A stretch of DNA of 35,036 bases from assembly GCA_021818445.1 (NCBI GenBank), contig JAKAEB010000039.1, positions 1 to 35,036 of the forward strand, read 5' to 3'. Position 1 is the stretch's first letter. Each line of letters opens with the position of its first letter. This DNA comes from Planctomycetota bacterium (GTDB lineage: Bacteria > Planctomycetota > Phycisphaerae > WQYP01). The position numbers were made by a program, and so were the translations under genes. The notes beneath the pieces are model-generated. The model was not told where the DNA came from. It made no database searches and worked only from the letters and a program-made list of their open reading frames with translations. This document shows, piece after piece, positions 1-9,047 of this stretch.

Positions 1-185
1 TCGCGATTTTGGCCGCATCACGACAATTGGGCAGGTCCATATCCAATATGCTTGGCGTTTCTTGGCGTCCTCCGCGCACTTCGCGGTGAATCAAGGTACC
101 TATTTGCACCGCCAAGAGCGCCAAGAGCGCAAAGACTGGGCGCGGCGTTATTTCGTAGTTTTTTAATTCTCTCTGCAGTTCCTCG
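1..185 (-). repeat. Partial copy of dispersed 301-bp repeat, inverted
   Basis: Read on the minus strand, this stretch matches the repeat at 34190-34365. Landmarks shared by both ends are the GAGAGAATTAA start, the block with GGCGGTGCAAATAGGTAC, the block CGCGAAGTGCGCGGAGGACG, and the tail CCCAATTGTCGTGATGCGGC. Over the last 115 bases or so I count only about four differences from the right-hand copy. The first third (TACGAAATAACG.. GCGCCCAGTCTT) matches the second right-hand unit better than the first. The element is cut by the window edge. A short open frame inside it is a by-product of the repeat, because the same spurious peptide ending appears at 34270-34342. Confidence 0.85.
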
Positions 186-364
186 GCCCTGCGCGAGGTC
201 ATAACACTTCCCTGTGCGGATTAAGGTATCATGCCAATTGTGCAAGCCCGGGGCGATGTATTTCTGGCCAGGAAACCCTTCCGTCCCTGCGGCAAATTTG
301 ATACTCAGCCGCTCACTCCGAATGGGCAGCATGCCACCACGCAAAAACATTTTGATCCGCGATG
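186..364. other. Intergenic, no gene seen
   Basis: This is the space between the edge repeat and the 3' end of metK. Short open frames cross it on both strands, but none has a recognisable motif or a convincing ribosome-binding site. No clear terminator with a T-tract follows metK. Confidence 0.5.
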
Positions 365-1612
365 TTATACCGTTACCACGGTTTTCGGGCCGCGGGCGAC
401 GCCAGCCAGACGAGCCAATTCGGCGGCCTTATCCGTCCGTTCCCAGGTAAATTCGGCCAGTTCGCGGCCAAAATGACCGTGTCGTGCGGTGGCCAGATAG
501 ATGGGTCGCAGCAAATCGAGTTGCTGAATAATATCCCGGGGCCGCAGTGAAAATATTTTACGCACCAGTTCTTCAATCAGCGATTCACTTACCGTTGCGG
601 TGCCTTCGGTATCGACCAGTACGCTTACGGGATCAGCGACGCCAATGGCGTAACCCAGTTGTACTTCGCAGGCCGTTGCCAGGCCGGCCGCCACGATATT
701 TTTGGCGACATAGCGGGCCATGTAGCTGGCCGATCGATCCACCTTCGATGGATCCTTGCCGGAGAATGCCCCGCCACCGTGGCAACCTCGGCCGCCGTAG
801 GTATCGACGATAATTTTTCGGCCAGTGAGGCCGGAATCTCCGTGCGGTCCGCCAATCAGGAATTTACCCGTCGGGTTGATGTGGAAAATGATGTCGTCGT
901 TCCACAATTCCGGGCACTGGTCCATGATGACGGGACGGATGATTTTTTCAATGATGCTGTGGCGTGCCTGAGATGAGAATGTGTCCGTTTTGGGGTCAAC
1001 CACATCGCTCGTATGTTGCGTAGAGAGCACCACCGTGTGGATACGGGCAGGGCGGTTGTCATGATATTCCACCGTGACCTGGCTTTTGGCGTCGGGACGC
1101 AGCCACGGAAGGGTTTTATTTTGTCGCAATTCCGCCTGTCGTTCGACCAGACGGTGGCTGAGGTAAATGGGCAGCGGCATAAGGGTGGTCGTTTCGTTGC
1201 AAGCAAAACCAAACATGATGCCTTGGTCGCCAGCACCCTGCTCGTGCGAATCGGAATGATTCACGCCCCGGGCAATATCAACCGATTGTCCATGCAAAGC
1301 CCGCAGCACCGCACACGAACGGTAATCGAAGCCCGTTTCCGGGTCGTCGTATCCGATGTCGGCAATTGTCTGGCGGGCGGTTTCCTCGGCATGGTTCAGG
1401 GCCTTGATCCCCGCGTCATTATGCACGGTTACTTCACCTGCCAACACCACCAAGCCGGTAGTCACCAAGGTCTCGCAAGCAACGCGGGCTTTGGGATCGG
1501 CACGCAAGAGTGAATCGAGTATCGCATCAGATATCTGATCCGCGACTTTATCCGGGTGCCCCATACTGACCGATTCACTGGTGAACAGGTGGTTGGTTCG
1601 TCCATTTGGCAT
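365..1612 (-). CDS. metK: S-adenosylmethionine synthase (MetK)
   Basis: This cytosolic enzyme makes S-adenosylmethionine from methionine and ATP (EC 2.5.1.6), the methyl donor for the cell. The protein is about 415 residues, slightly longer than the usual 380-400. Family landmarks are all present: the N-terminal [13 protein letters not shown] with its ATP-binding His and Asp (residues 10-22), a [12 protein letters not shown] block, and the [16 protein letters not shown] signature that lines the active site. The start at 1612 is chosen because a GGGAG Shine-Dalgarno lies about nine bases upstream. An in-frame ATG ten codons earlier (1642) lacks a good site, and the family normally begins close to the FTSES motif. 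The gene is divergent from the Minf_1886-type gene. I looked for a SAM-sensing leader in the 270 bases upstream and could not recognise one. Confidence 0.97.
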   Translation of the reverse strand: MPNGRTNHLFTSESVSMGHPDKVADQISDAILDSLLRADPKARVACETLVTTGLVVLAGEVTVHNDAGIKALNHAEETARQTIADIGYDDPETGFDYRSCAVLRALHGQSVDIARGVNHSDSHEQGAGDQGIMFGFACNETTTLMPLPIYLSHRLVERQAELRQNKTLPWLRPDAKSQVTVEYHDNRPARIHTVVLSTQHTSDVVDPKTDTFSSQARHSIIEKIIRPVIMDQCPELWNDDIIFHINPTGKFLIGGPHGDSGLTGRKIIVDTYGGRGCHGGGAFSGKDPSKVDRSASYMARYVAKNIVAAGLATACEVQLGYAIGVADPVSVLVDTEGTATVSESLIEELVRKIFSLRPRDIIQQLDLLRPIYLATARHGHFGRELAEFTWERTDKAAELARLAGVARGPKTVVTV

Positions 1613-1692
1613 TGTTGCAGACTCCCTGTAACGGATAATCAATCATTTTACTTCGCGGCATGGATCGCCCGGCCGCCCAATCCGAACCTGAA

Positions 1693-1721
1693 AGGATACC
1701 GGGAAAAGTGCTCAACCGCAA
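1693..1721 (-). promoter_or_regulatory. Possible sigma70-type promoter for metK
   Basis: On the minus strand TTGCGG (1716-1721) is followed after 17 bases by TATCCT (1693-1698). This is a reasonable -35/-10 pair about 80 bases upstream of the metK start. It was found by eye, and promoter rules in this phylum are not well defined. Confidence 0.3.
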
Positions 1722-1825
1722 AAATGGGATGTGGCCCGAAATGATGGGGCTACGGCACAACTTTTACGGCTGCTTGGTTAAATTTAATCGTCCGGTTAGC
1801 ATCGCGCATGACCTCCGGAATAAAC

Positions 1826-1831
1826 TATAAT
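1826..1831 (+). promoter_or_regulatory. TATAAT, possible -10 for the Minf_1886-type gene
   Basis: A perfect TATAAT lies 53 bases before the ATG at 1884. No convincing -35 hexamer is found at 16-18 bases upstream, so this could be chance. Confidence 0.2.
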
Positions 1832-1883
1832 CGGAGTGTGCGTTGCAAAGGACGTTTCGGGCTGAAAACCGGGTAAATGATAC

Positions 1884-2312
1884 ATGGATGAGACCGTAAA
1901 AAAACAGTTAACTCAGAAACCTGCGGCCGATGCGGAATTTCCTCCGTCGGCTTTCGAATTTGTACAGCGCGGCTTAGCCTACACGGTCACGCATGTGCAT
2001 CCCAATTACCAGACCTTGGATCAGGATTCACGCCACGTCAGCGGACAGCAGTTATCGCACGGCCTAAAAGCCTATGCCATAAAGTGTTATGGTTATTTAG
2101 CAAGGGCGGTATTAGCCCATTGGGGCGTGAACACCACACGGGATTTTGGGCGGATTGTTTACGCCATGATCGACCAGGAAATTATGCACAAAACACCTGC
2201 GGATTCCCTTGATGATTTTAATGACGTTTTTGATTTTGACGAAGCCTTTGCACCATCCAGACGCCCCAAGCCACCCACGCAGGTGGTGTTTCAACTGCGA
2301 AACCGGCAATAA
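1884..2312 (+). CDS. Minf_1886 family protein, function unknown
   Basis: This is a 142-residue soluble protein. Its core AFEFVQRGLAYTV near residue 25, RHVSGQQLSHGLK near residue 50, a central YGYLARAVLAHWG and DFGRIVYAMID, and the acidic DDFNDVFDFDEAF near the C terminus fit the Minf_1886 family. That family is conserved in Planctomycetota and Verrucomicrobiota and has no established role. There is no signal peptide or membrane helix. The last 15 residues or so are basic and proline-rich and look disordered. The start at 1884 is used because the ATG just upstream (1878) hits a stop after four codons. The gene stands alone between divergent metK and a convergent HAD gene. The family assignment comes from recall of the pattern, not a search. 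Confidence 0.8.
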   Translation: MDETVKKQLTQKPAADAEFPPSAFEFVQRGLAYTVTHVHPNYQTLDQDSRHVSGQQLSHGLKAYAIKCYGYLARAVLAHWGVNTTRDFGRIVYAMIDQEIMHKTPADSLDDFNDVFDFDEAFAPSRRPKPPTQVVFQLRNRQ

Positions 2313-2400
2313 GCGGCCAGTCACTTTGGCTAATAGGGCGGTGCCCCAGTGTTTAGGCGTGGGATACGGGCGGGGCCGTGGCGTGCCCCGAGCGCACATA

Positions 2401-3057
2401 TCAGCCACGTCGGCCGGGCGTAAAGTACCATGGTCGTACGTCCACGCAGCGCATACCGGCGGCCTCAGCGGCCTGAAAGCCCAATATGCCATCTTCATAG
2501 ACGATGCATTGATCCGGCGATACGCCCAGTTTTTTGGCGGCAAGCAAAAACGTATCCGGTGCAGGTTTACCATGCTGCACGTCGTCGGCGCAGACTACCA
2601 CGGGAAAGTATTGGGCAAGGCCCGCTGCCTTCAGCTGGGCTTCCACCACGCGGCGCATGCCGCCGCTGGCAACCGCCATCGGACGCACTCCCTGGTAACG
2701 CCGCACAATATCCACCACCGGGCCAATGATTTGAATTTCATTCAGGCGTCGCAGATAGGCTTCCTCTTTGCGGTGGGCAATATCCGATCCCACGCCTGGC
2801 TTGCCGTGTTCGGAAGCAAGCATATTGGCGATTTTCGGTGTCGGCATGCCCGCAAGCTGATAGAAGTGCTGCTCGTCAAAGCCGATGTTGTGAGCTGCCA
2901 GGGCCTCCTGCCAGGCGTGAAAATGCACAGGCATCGTATCGACAATGGTTCCATCGCAATCAAATATCAACCCAATAACGCCCGGCGGCAGGGTGGAGAG
3001 TGGATCCGTCTGCCATGCCTCTAATTTGCGGGATATGTGCGTATTTTCTTTTGCCAT
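2401..3057 (-). CDS. HAD-superfamily phosphatase, beta-phosphoglucomutase/YqaB-like
   Basis: This 218-residue soluble HAD hydrolase probably acts on a small phosphorylated sugar. Motif I is LIFDCDGTIVDT, with the nucleophile and acid/base Asp near residues 34-36. The helical cap begins MPVHFHAWQEALAAH. Motif II is MAVASGG, a Lys sits in the GKPAPDTFLLAAKKLG block, and motif IV is VYEDGILGFQAAEAAGM. The GKPAPD block and PVHFHAWQ cap are typical of the YqaB/PGMB branch, whose members dephosphorylate fructose-1-phosphate or interconvert glucose phosphates. The substrate cannot be fixed from sequence. An AAGGAA Shine-Dalgarno lies six bases before the start. It follows the permease gene on the same strand after 46 bases, so the two may be co-transcribed. 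Confidence 0.88.
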   Translation of the reverse strand: MAKENTHISRKLEAWQTDPLSTLPPGVIGLIFDCDGTIVDTMPVHFHAWQEALAAHNIGFDEQHFYQLAGMPTPKIANMLASEHGKPGVGSDIAHRKEEAYLRRLNEIQIIGPVVDIVRRYQGVRPMAVASGGMRRVVEAQLKAAGLAQYFPVVVCADDVQHGKPAPDTFLLAAKKLGVSPDQCIVYEDGILGFQAAEAAGMRCVDVRPWYFTPGRRG

Positions 3058-3103
3058 TCTGTTCCTTCAATTTGGTGAGTTATAGCCGGCACTGCGGCAG
3101 CCA

Positions 3104-5218
3104 TCAGGCGTGAATCAACAATGGTATGTCCGGTGGAAGTTGATCGGCCACCGCCGTAAGTGTGTCGCCATGGAGCACGCGCAGCAGGGTAGCACGACGC
3201 GATACACCCATGAACAGGGCATTTACCCCATAGGTGCCGGCAAAGTCCAAAATGGTATAGCCCACGTCCGGAGATACTGCATAGATCGGTATCAGGGGGA
3301 TTTGCTTTTCTTCTGCCAGTTTCTGTGTGAACTTGAATACCTCAATGGCTTCCGAATCCTCTTCCAGCGTCGGTCCGTCCGCCTCCATTTCAAAGGCCAA
3401 TTGCAATTGCCGCACAAAAAGCACGATCATAATGCTCTCGGTTTCCTTGGCGTATTGCGCGGCAAATTCCAAAAGGCGTCGCCCGCCGCGCGTGGCCACC
3501 AGAATCTTACGCATCGACATATCGAGAGCCTTGGCGGGAGTACCAAAGACAAGCTCGCTGGGTTGCCTTTCAGGCACAGTTTCAGGCTTGAGTTTAAGTA
3601 CGGCCACCTGACTGCGATATTTATAAACTGCGGTGGTTGCCAACCCGGCGAACAGCACGGCACCGGTAACAAGCCATCCACCATAAATTGGTTTGTGCGG
3701 GAAAAATTGAATGGACAGGGCCACCAGCATAATCGCCAGCAGATAACCGCCCACGCAACTCAGCAGCATGGCGGTTGCCTGGGCCCGCTCGCCGAGGCGC
3801 GGGTACTGTTTGGTGTAGAAGCGCGCCAGCAAGCCCGCGCCGAGCACGCACAGAGCAAATATCAATGCCTCATGCTTGACGGCCGCAAGTGTAAATTCAA
3901 TGCACAGCATGATAGCGCCGACGCTACCGAGGAATATGCGCTCCCATGTTTTTAATTCCAATTTGCGATTGATGGCGGTGCTGGAGAGATTAATGGATAT
4001 GGCACCGACCACGCCTATGGCATAAAGATCGCCCAATGTATTTAAATTATGAAAAATGGACAAAATGAGTATCGGCACGGCCACTGCGGGTAGCAGGGCA
4101 ATCCACGGGACACCAAACGGATTGAGCCGCGTAAGGATTTTGGGAAGTTCATTATCTCGCGACATGGTGTATTGGATGCTCATCATCGCCCCGATGGCGG
4201 TATTGACGGCAGAAATCAGCAGCAGCCCGAATACCAGCCCGCAAAGCCAGCCGAACGGCTTGCCAACATAGTCGGTAGCCATTACGCGCAGGGCGGCATT
4301 TTGGATGTCGTTTTCCCGGTTGTAGTTGGTGTCAAGATTTTTAACTTTGGCAACTAAATTCTTGTGTTCGCGCCAATCTGTATGACTGGCTTGGAATTCT
4401 TTCACCTGCTGATGCAGGACAACGGCGGGCGTGGTGAAACGTTCATGGGGCTTGGCGGGGTTGGGTCCCAAGGCGTTCATTCCTACCGCCAGAAGCAGGT
4501 TAAAAATGACTACCTCAATAAGCACGGGCATGATGGTTTTGCGGGCGGTTTTCACCACCGGCTTAATCATTACGCCCGTCATATTGGCGACGGCTTCCAC
4601 TCCAGAAAGTGCCAGCACCACGTTGACGAACGCTATCCATTTATTCCACGGGTTGCCGGTTAACTGGCCGTGTGTGGTGATGTTGTGCCAGCCATGGGCC
4701 AGATGCGGGATGCAAAACGCGCTGATGATCAGCGTGAGTACAAACGTGGCCATCGCCACAATCAAGGCCAAAACACCCACCCTACGAAGACCGAAGTAGT
4801 TGAGCAGACCAATCAGGGCGATAGCGGCAACGGCACATGCCGGAACCCAGATGCCATCGTTGGGTACCCCCAGATATTGCATGCCGTCGTAGGCTGAAAG
4901 GGCAGCGGTGACGATATAATCCGCACAAAGCAGCAGTGCCCCGATGACCGCAAGTTGCTTATTGAGGTGCTTGGCGGATGAATAGACGCCACCCCCATCT
5001 GGAAAACAGCGGCAGATGATGGTGTAGGCAAAACCTACCATCGCCACCAGCACTCCGACGCCAAGCACATACCAAAAACTGGCGTAAAGTGAATAGAAAA
5101 AGGCGAGGCCTAGAACATAAAAACGGCTTGTGCCCCAGTCGCCATACAGGATGGCCGACGCGTGATACCATTTAAGTTCACGTGGGCGCTCTCGGTGCCG
5201 AATGGAAAAATCGCTCAT
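3104..5218 (-). CDS. APC-family amino-acid permease fused to a UspA-like domain
   Basis: This 704-residue inner-membrane protein probably takes up amino acids or other small organic cations. The first 540 residues or so carry about 12 hydrophobic helices. The N-terminal part (near residues 20-85) includes DGGGVYSSAKHL, typical of APC transporters. A hydrophilic stretch of about 55 residues (near 265-320, FTTPAVVLHQQ.. NRENDIQNAA) separates two membrane helices and is longer than usual. Residues 567-704 form a universal-stress-protein fold: it starts MRKILVATRGG, and ends in a degenerate nucleotide loop near MGVSRRATLLRVLHGDT. Permease-UspA fusions are known, and the tail is thought to be regulatory. 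A GAGG site sits just before the ATG. The gene is divergent from the histidine kinase and upstream of the HAD phosphatase. Confidence 0.88.
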   Translation of the reverse strand: MSDFSIRHRERPRELKWYHASAILYGDWGTSRFYVLGLAFFYSLYASFWYVLGVGVLVAMVGFAYTIICRCFPDGGGVYSSAKHLNKQLAVIGALLLCADYIVTAALSAYDGMQYLGVPNDGIWVPACAVAAIALIGLLNYFGLRRVGVLALIVAMATFVLTLIISAFCIPHLAHGWHNITTHGQLTGNPWNKWIAFVNVVLALSGVEAVANMTGVMIKPVVKTARKTIMPVLIEVVIFNLLLAVGMNALGPNPAKPHERFTTPAVVLHQQVKEFQASHTDWREHKNLVAKVKNLDTNYNRENDIQNAALRVMATDYVGKPFGWLCGLVFGLLLISAVNTAIGAMMSIQYTMSRDNELPKILTRLNPFGVPWIALLPAVAVPILILSIFHNLNTLGDLYAIGVVGAISINLSSTAINRKLELKTWERIFLGSVGAIMLCIEFTLAAVKHEALIFALCVLGAGLLARFYTKQYPRLGERAQATAMLLSCVGGYLLAIMLVALSIQFFPHKPIYGGWLVTGAVLFAGLATTAVYKYRSQVAVLKLKPETVPERQPSELVFGTPAKALDMSMRKILVATRGGRRLLEFAAQYAKETESIMIVLFVRQLQLAFEMEADGPTLEEDSEAIEVFKFTQKLAEEKQIPLIPIYAVSPDVGYTILDFAGTYGVNALFMGVSRRATLLRVLHGDTLTAVADQLPPDIPLLIHA

Positions 5219-5387
5219 GAAACCTCAAGCTGTCCAGCGCAGAGCGCCATCTGGATTGGATGCGGAACCCGCTGGCCCACGTCTCATCCTCGTGACCGAC
5301 GATATTACGGATGCTGGCCTATCCGTCAACAAGTGGCCGCCTCGTTGGTCGCAAAAGTAAAAAAACAGAAGCCTATAGATAAACCTG

Positions 5388-5403
5388 CATTGGGACTCCA
5401 ATG
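5388..5403. repeat. Small perfect dyad in the permease/kinase divergent region
   Basis: CATTGG and CCAATG are separated by GACT. The dyad lies 63 bases before the kinase ATG in the 247-base space between two divergent genes, where an operator could sit. A 6-bp arm is easily found by chance. Confidence 0.2.
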
Positions 5404-5465
5404 TGAGACTTTTACGCCAACGGCGAAAATAGCTTGGGAACCAATTCGGAGTTATCTTTTCGCAT

Positions 5466-6878
5466 ATGGATGATTCGCGTCAGGCGGGCATGAACCTCTG
5501 GTTTTTTGCAATCGCATCGGTATTGGTGTGGAATGCACTTTGGCTTACCGCATGCGTGCTCGTCTTTATCCGAGTCAGGCCATCGGTAGACAACCAGTCA
5601 ATCCGGCCCGTCGCCCAGTCCTTGGTGGATACATTAAGGCTCGGTCCGCCACCGTTTCACGACTCCTTCAAAAGCTATCTCACCTGGGCGCGGCAGCGAC
5701 GGAATGCGATCAAAAGCTACTGGAATATTGATCCCTACATTCGATATGTCACTCTCTGGAGCTCAGGCGGGACGGTGGCTCTTCTCGTTGCACAGAAGCA
5801 TTCGCGCCCGCATCTTATCAGCACCTTCATAGACCATGCATTGCCTCCACAGGTGTGGCCCAGTCATCCCGGCAAAAAAATTCGCCTCATCAATTCCGTG
5901 CCATGGGACCGCCACGCGCGACAGTTAGGCGATTTGAGCCTTCCCATCTCGTGGCCGGGGGGGTTCCATGGGCACCTGAGTGTTGGTGTCAGCATGAGAG
6001 CCCTGAACCGGCGCGATTGGGCAGCGCTTAGCCGACAGCGGTGGTTGGTCGGTGGGCTCGACCTTGCGGGGATGGTGGTTATTTTGGGGCTGCTTATTTT
6101 AGTGAGTTCGCGCTTGAATGAATCACAACGGCGGCAGATTCAGGCTATGCGTGCCCGCACAAGCTTATTAAGTGAACGGGGAATGCTGGCCTCAATTCTG
6201 GCACATGAGGTTCGCTCACCTCTGACCGCGCTGCGTTTTAACCTGCATTTTTTGCGAACGATTATCGAAAGTCCCACGCCCGATCAATCGCGTCTCATGG
6301 ATATCATCAGCACCTGCCAAAGGGAAATGCGCCGTCTGGATGCAATGCTGGACGATTTCCTGGTGCGCACGCAAGTGGTGGGCACGCCCGAGGAAACACC
6401 CATCAACACCGTTGTTGAACAAGCCATGGATTTTTTGTATCCATCCATGCAAGCGCGCGGAATTCGTGTGGTTAAGCATCTTGACCCGACCAATCCGAAG
6501 GTGCTCGTGTCATCCGACGAGTTACGGCAAGTGTTATTAAACCTTTGTACCAACGCGCAGGAGGCCATGACAACGGGGGGCACACTGGCCATCTCCACTG
6601 TCGGTGAAGCGGAAAGTGTGGTGCTTTTTGTACGCGATAGCGGGAAGGGAATACCGCCCGATCTGCATACGCGACTCTTTGATCCCTTTTTTACCACCAA
6701 ACCCAATGGCAGTGGCCTGGGGCTGGCCCTTGTGCGCCGTGTGGTCAGCGGTGCCGGAGGAAGTATCTATTTTGAATCCGCCGCCGGTGCGGGTACAACC
6801 TTTCGCGTGGTGCTGCCACGGCCCAAAGCTTCCAATGAAGATGCCCGCGTCGGTACGCCACCGGAGGAGGCCAAGTAG
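5466..6878 (+). CDS. Membrane-bound sensor histidine kinase
   Basis: This 470-residue two-component sensor has one helix near residues 10-36, an extracytoplasmic region of about 155 residues with no fold I recognise, and a second helix at about 196-216. A HisKA dimerisation domain follows, with the phospho-acceptor His247 in LAHEVRSPL. The HATPase_c domain has the N box around N359-N363, the DSGKGIPP loop at 391-398, the FDPFFTTK F box at 405-412, and GSGLGLALV at 415-423. All catalytic motifs look intact. No response-regulator gene is adjacent, so its partner is elsewhere. No clear Shine-Dalgarno precedes 5466. An in-frame ATG at 5490 is a possible alternative start that keeps both helices. 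Its signal is unknown. Confidence 0.9.
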   Translation: MDDSRQAGMNLWFFAIASVLVWNALWLTACVLVFIRVRPSVDNQSIRPVAQSLVDTLRLGPPPFHDSFKSYLTWARQRRNAIKSYWNIDPYIRYVTLWSSGGTVALLVAQKHSRPHLISTFIDHALPPQVWPSHPGKKIRLINSVPWDRHARQLGDLSLPISWPGGFHGHLSVGVSMRALNRRDWAALSRQRWLVGGLDLAGMVVILGLLILVSSRLNESQRRQIQAMRARTSLLSERGMLASILAHEVRSPLTALRFNLHFLRTIIESPTPDQSRLMDIISTCQREMRRLDAMLDDFLVRTQVVGTPEETPINTVVEQAMDFLYPSMQARGIRVVKHLDPTNPKVLVSSDELRQVLLNLCTNAQEAMTTGGTLAISTVGEAESVVLFVRDSGKGIPPDLHTRLFDPFFTTKPNGSGLGLALVRRVVSGAGGSIYFESAAGAGTTFRVVLPRPKASNEDARVGTPPEEAK

Positions 6879-7018
6879 GCTCCACGAGCGGGGCATGGAG
6901 CGATTGGCCAGTTTCGCCGATAATTGGGATGCTGGGTATATCGGCCCGGCTAAAAATTCAGCTTTGGCGCGTGTCCAGAGCGACGGAGCTTTAAGCAGGC
7001 CTATGGGAAGCGGCAAAA

Positions 7019-8296
7019 TTGAAAATTATTCTGGTTAATCAGACATTTTATCCCGATTTGGCGTCCACCGCCCAGCACAGCTTTGATCTGTGCCGCTACC
7101 TTACGAAGCAGGGACACCAAGTGTCGGTTGTTACATCGCGCAGCCTTTATGGCCAGGCTGGTGCCAAACTTCCTGGTCGCGAGACGGTTGAAGGAATTGA
7201 GATACACCGCGTTGGCTTGAGCCTTTTTGGCAAAAAGTCGATTGCCTTGCGACTTATAGATTTTGGCCTGTTTTACGTCCTGGCACTTTTCCGTGCCGTC
7301 ACTCTTCCCAAGGCGGATGTCATTATCGCCCTGACAACGCCTCCGTTTATTGCCACGGTGGGTTATCTCCGTCAATTGCTGCGCGGGACTAAATTTGTCT
7401 ATTGGGTGATGGACCTTTACCCCGATACCCCAATTGCCTGCGGCATGATGCGGTCGGACTCTTTACTGGCGAAAATCCTTGGTGCCATAAACAACTTCAC
7501 CCTGCGCCGCGCTGATTGCAATGTATTGCTCGGCCGATGTATGGAAAATTTAGTAATGGCCAAAGGGGCACCCGCGCAGCGCTGTGCGGTAATCCCGGTG
7601 TGGAATGTCGCCGAAGAGGGCGAAATTAAATCCCCGCAGCAGAGCAGCTACCGGCAAGAATGGAATTTGGAAGGCAAATTCGTTGTGATGTACTCCGGCA
7701 ACCTCGGGATTGGGCACGATGCCAAAACCCTTTATCTGGCCGCCGAAGAACTTCGCAATCATCCCACCATCCGATTTGTTTTTGTGGGGGGTGGTAAACG
7801 CGCCGAGGAACTTAAAGCCTATGTGCAGGATAAAAAACTTGAAAGCGTACTGATTAAACCCTATCAGCCACGAAGTAAATTGGCCGATCTGCTCGCGCTG
7901 GGTAACGTGCACATGATCAGCCTGCTGGAGCGGGCAACCGGCGTGATGCTGCCTTCAAAAGTGTATGGCATTATGGGAGCGGGCCGACCGGCCATATTCG
8001 TCGGCAGTCCGCGGTCTGAAGTTGCGATGGTACTGACGGAAAACAACTGTGGCTGGGTGATAAAAAACGATGATGTCGCTGGTCTGGCCAAATTAATTGA
8101 ATCACTGCCGGACGATCCGGATTTGGATATCATGGGACGTCGTGGACAAGCCGCCAATGAGCGGCTTTACAAAGACACCCGCTGCCTTGAGGCATGGCAG
8201 GCGATGCTGGAGAAACTGATTCAACCCCAGCAAAATCCCCAAATGTCGCCCCTGCCCGCCCATGCGCCGACGCAAAAATCCGATGCCCCGAATTGA
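7019..8296 (+). CDS. GT4-family glycosyltransferase, WbuB-like
   Basis: This 425-residue GT-B glycosyltransferase has an N-terminal Rossmann half beginning MKIILVNQTFYPD, a middle block VYWVMDLYPDTP that is typical of WbuB-like enzymes, and a C-terminal nucleotide-sugar half. That half contains VVMYSGNLGIGHD and a donor-site region LPSKVYGIMGAGRPAIFVG. WbuB-like members usually transfer a deoxy-aminosugar during O-antigen or capsule assembly. Donor and acceptor here cannot be read from sequence. Translation starts at a TTG (7019-7021) with GGGAAG about eight bases upstream. An ATG at 7003 is in a different frame and stops quickly. The last 25 residues or so are proline-rich. It may be linked in function to the export cluster that starts at 9048, but the minus-strand tadA separates them. 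Confidence 0.9.
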   Translation: MKIILVNQTFYPDLASTAQHSFDLCRYLTKQGHQVSVVTSRSLYGQAGAKLPGRETVEGIEIHRVGLSLFGKKSIALRLIDFGLFYVLALFRAVTLPKADVIIALTTPPFIATVGYLRQLLRGTKFVYWVMDLYPDTPIACGMMRSDSLLAKILGAINNFTLRRADCNVLLGRCMENLVMAKGAPAQRCAVIPVWNVAEEGEIKSPQQSSYRQEWNLEGKFVVMYSGNLGIGHDAKTLYLAAEELRNHPTIRFVFVGGGKRAEELKAYVQDKKLESVLIKPYQPRSKLADLLALGNVHMISLLERATGVMLPSKVYGIMGAGRPAIFVGSPRSEVAMVLTENNCGWVIKNDDVAGLAKLIESLPDDPDLDIMGRRGQAANERLYKDTRCLEAWQAMLEKLIQPQQNPQMSPLPAHAPTQKSDAPN

Positions 8297-8336
8297 CGGT
8301 GTATGACCGGTTGCAAACGCGTTGGGCGCAAGGCCA

Positions 8337-8894
8337 CTATTTTTGACCTTTCGGCTTGCGCCGTGCTCTGAAAAACGCCTTCAGCAGATGACTCGCTTCG
8401 TCAGCTAAAACCCCGCCTGTCAATTCCGGCCGATGGTTAAGCCGCTCATCTGCGGGAATGTTGTAAAGCGACCCCGTTGCGCCGGCTTTTGGATCAAAGC
8501 AGCCGAAGACGATCCGTCGGATTCGTGCGTTGGTCAGCGCACCGGCGCACATGGTGCATGGTTCAAGCGTAACATAGAGGGTGCAATCGAGCAGTTGCCA
8601 GTTATTTAGTCTTGCGCCGGCACTCCGCAGGCAAAGTATCTCGGCGTGGGCCGTCGGGTCTTTCAGGGTTTCCCGCTGGTTGTGAGCACAGGCAATGGTC
8701 AATGGTTCGCGATTCTGCTCGCATTGTACGATGACGGCCCCAACGGGTACCTCGCCGATGGCAGCCGCCTTTTGAGCCTCAGCAAGAGCCAATTTCATAT
8801 AAAATTCATCGGAGTCGTGAGGCTGAAGCGGAGTGAAATCGTTTTTTTCCTTGGCTGCAAGCGAGCCAACAGATGCCGTTTTGTGAATTTTCAT
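8337..8894 (-). CDS. tadA: tRNA-specific adenosine deaminase (TadA)
   Basis: TadA converts adenosine to inosine at the wobble position of tRNA-Arg(ACG). Of the 185 residues, the deaminase fold begins near residue 30 (DEFYMKLALAEAQKAA). The zinc site is complete: His83 with catalytic Glu85 (TAHAE) and Cys113/Cys116 (PCTMC). NNWQLLDCTLYVTLE precedes the second half of the site, as in the family. About 30 residues lie before the conserved start. The only internal Met before the fold is too close to it, so this N-terminal extension seems real, though a GTG could shorten it by eight. The C terminus is strongly basic (ARRKPKGQK), which suits tRNA binding. It converges on the glycosyltransferase and is divergent from the HAD gene. 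Confidence 0.95.
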   Translation of the reverse strand: MKIHKTASVGSLAAKEKNDFTPLQPHDSDEFYMKLALAEAQKAAAIGEVPVGAVIVQCEQNREPLTIACAHNQRETLKDPTAHAEILCLRSAGARLNNWQLLDCTLYVTLEPCTMCAGALTNARIRRIVFGCFDPKAGATGSLYNIPADERLNHRPELTGGVLADEASHLLKAFFRARRKPKGQK

Positions 8895-8932
8895 CGGAAA
8901 ATAGTCTACCGGACAATTACCCCCGTCGCTTG

Positions 8933-8955
8933 CCTACAGGGTAGGTATTAACCTA
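8933..8955. promoter_or_regulatory. Two overlapping dyads in the tadA/HAD divergent region
   Basis: CCTAC-AGG-GTAGG (8933-8945) overlaps TAGGT-ATTA-ACCTA (8942-8955). Both are perfect 5-bp-arm dyads in the 153-base space between divergent tadA and the first gene of the middle cluster. The position suits a regulator site for the cluster, but no regulator gene is nearby. Confidence 0.25.
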
Positions 8956-9047
8956 AACTATTGCAACGGTCGGCGTAGGTGAAAGTTGCAGATAGTTGAA
9001 ACTGGAGTCTTTTCCGTAACGATGTCGGCTTTATTGAGGATTTCAAG

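Noticed and set aside
1613..1883. SAM riboswitch upstream of metK
   Set aside because: I could not find the conserved core or helices of the known SAM riboswitch classes. A covariance-model scan would settle it.
2209..3024. 271-residue open frame on the plus strand
   Set aside because: It lies antisense to the HAD phosphatase, has no family motif, and overlaps the end of the Minf_1886-type gene.
3110..3955. 281-residue open frame on the plus strand
   Set aside because: It is antisense to the permease-UspA gene, whose helices and domain motifs are clear.
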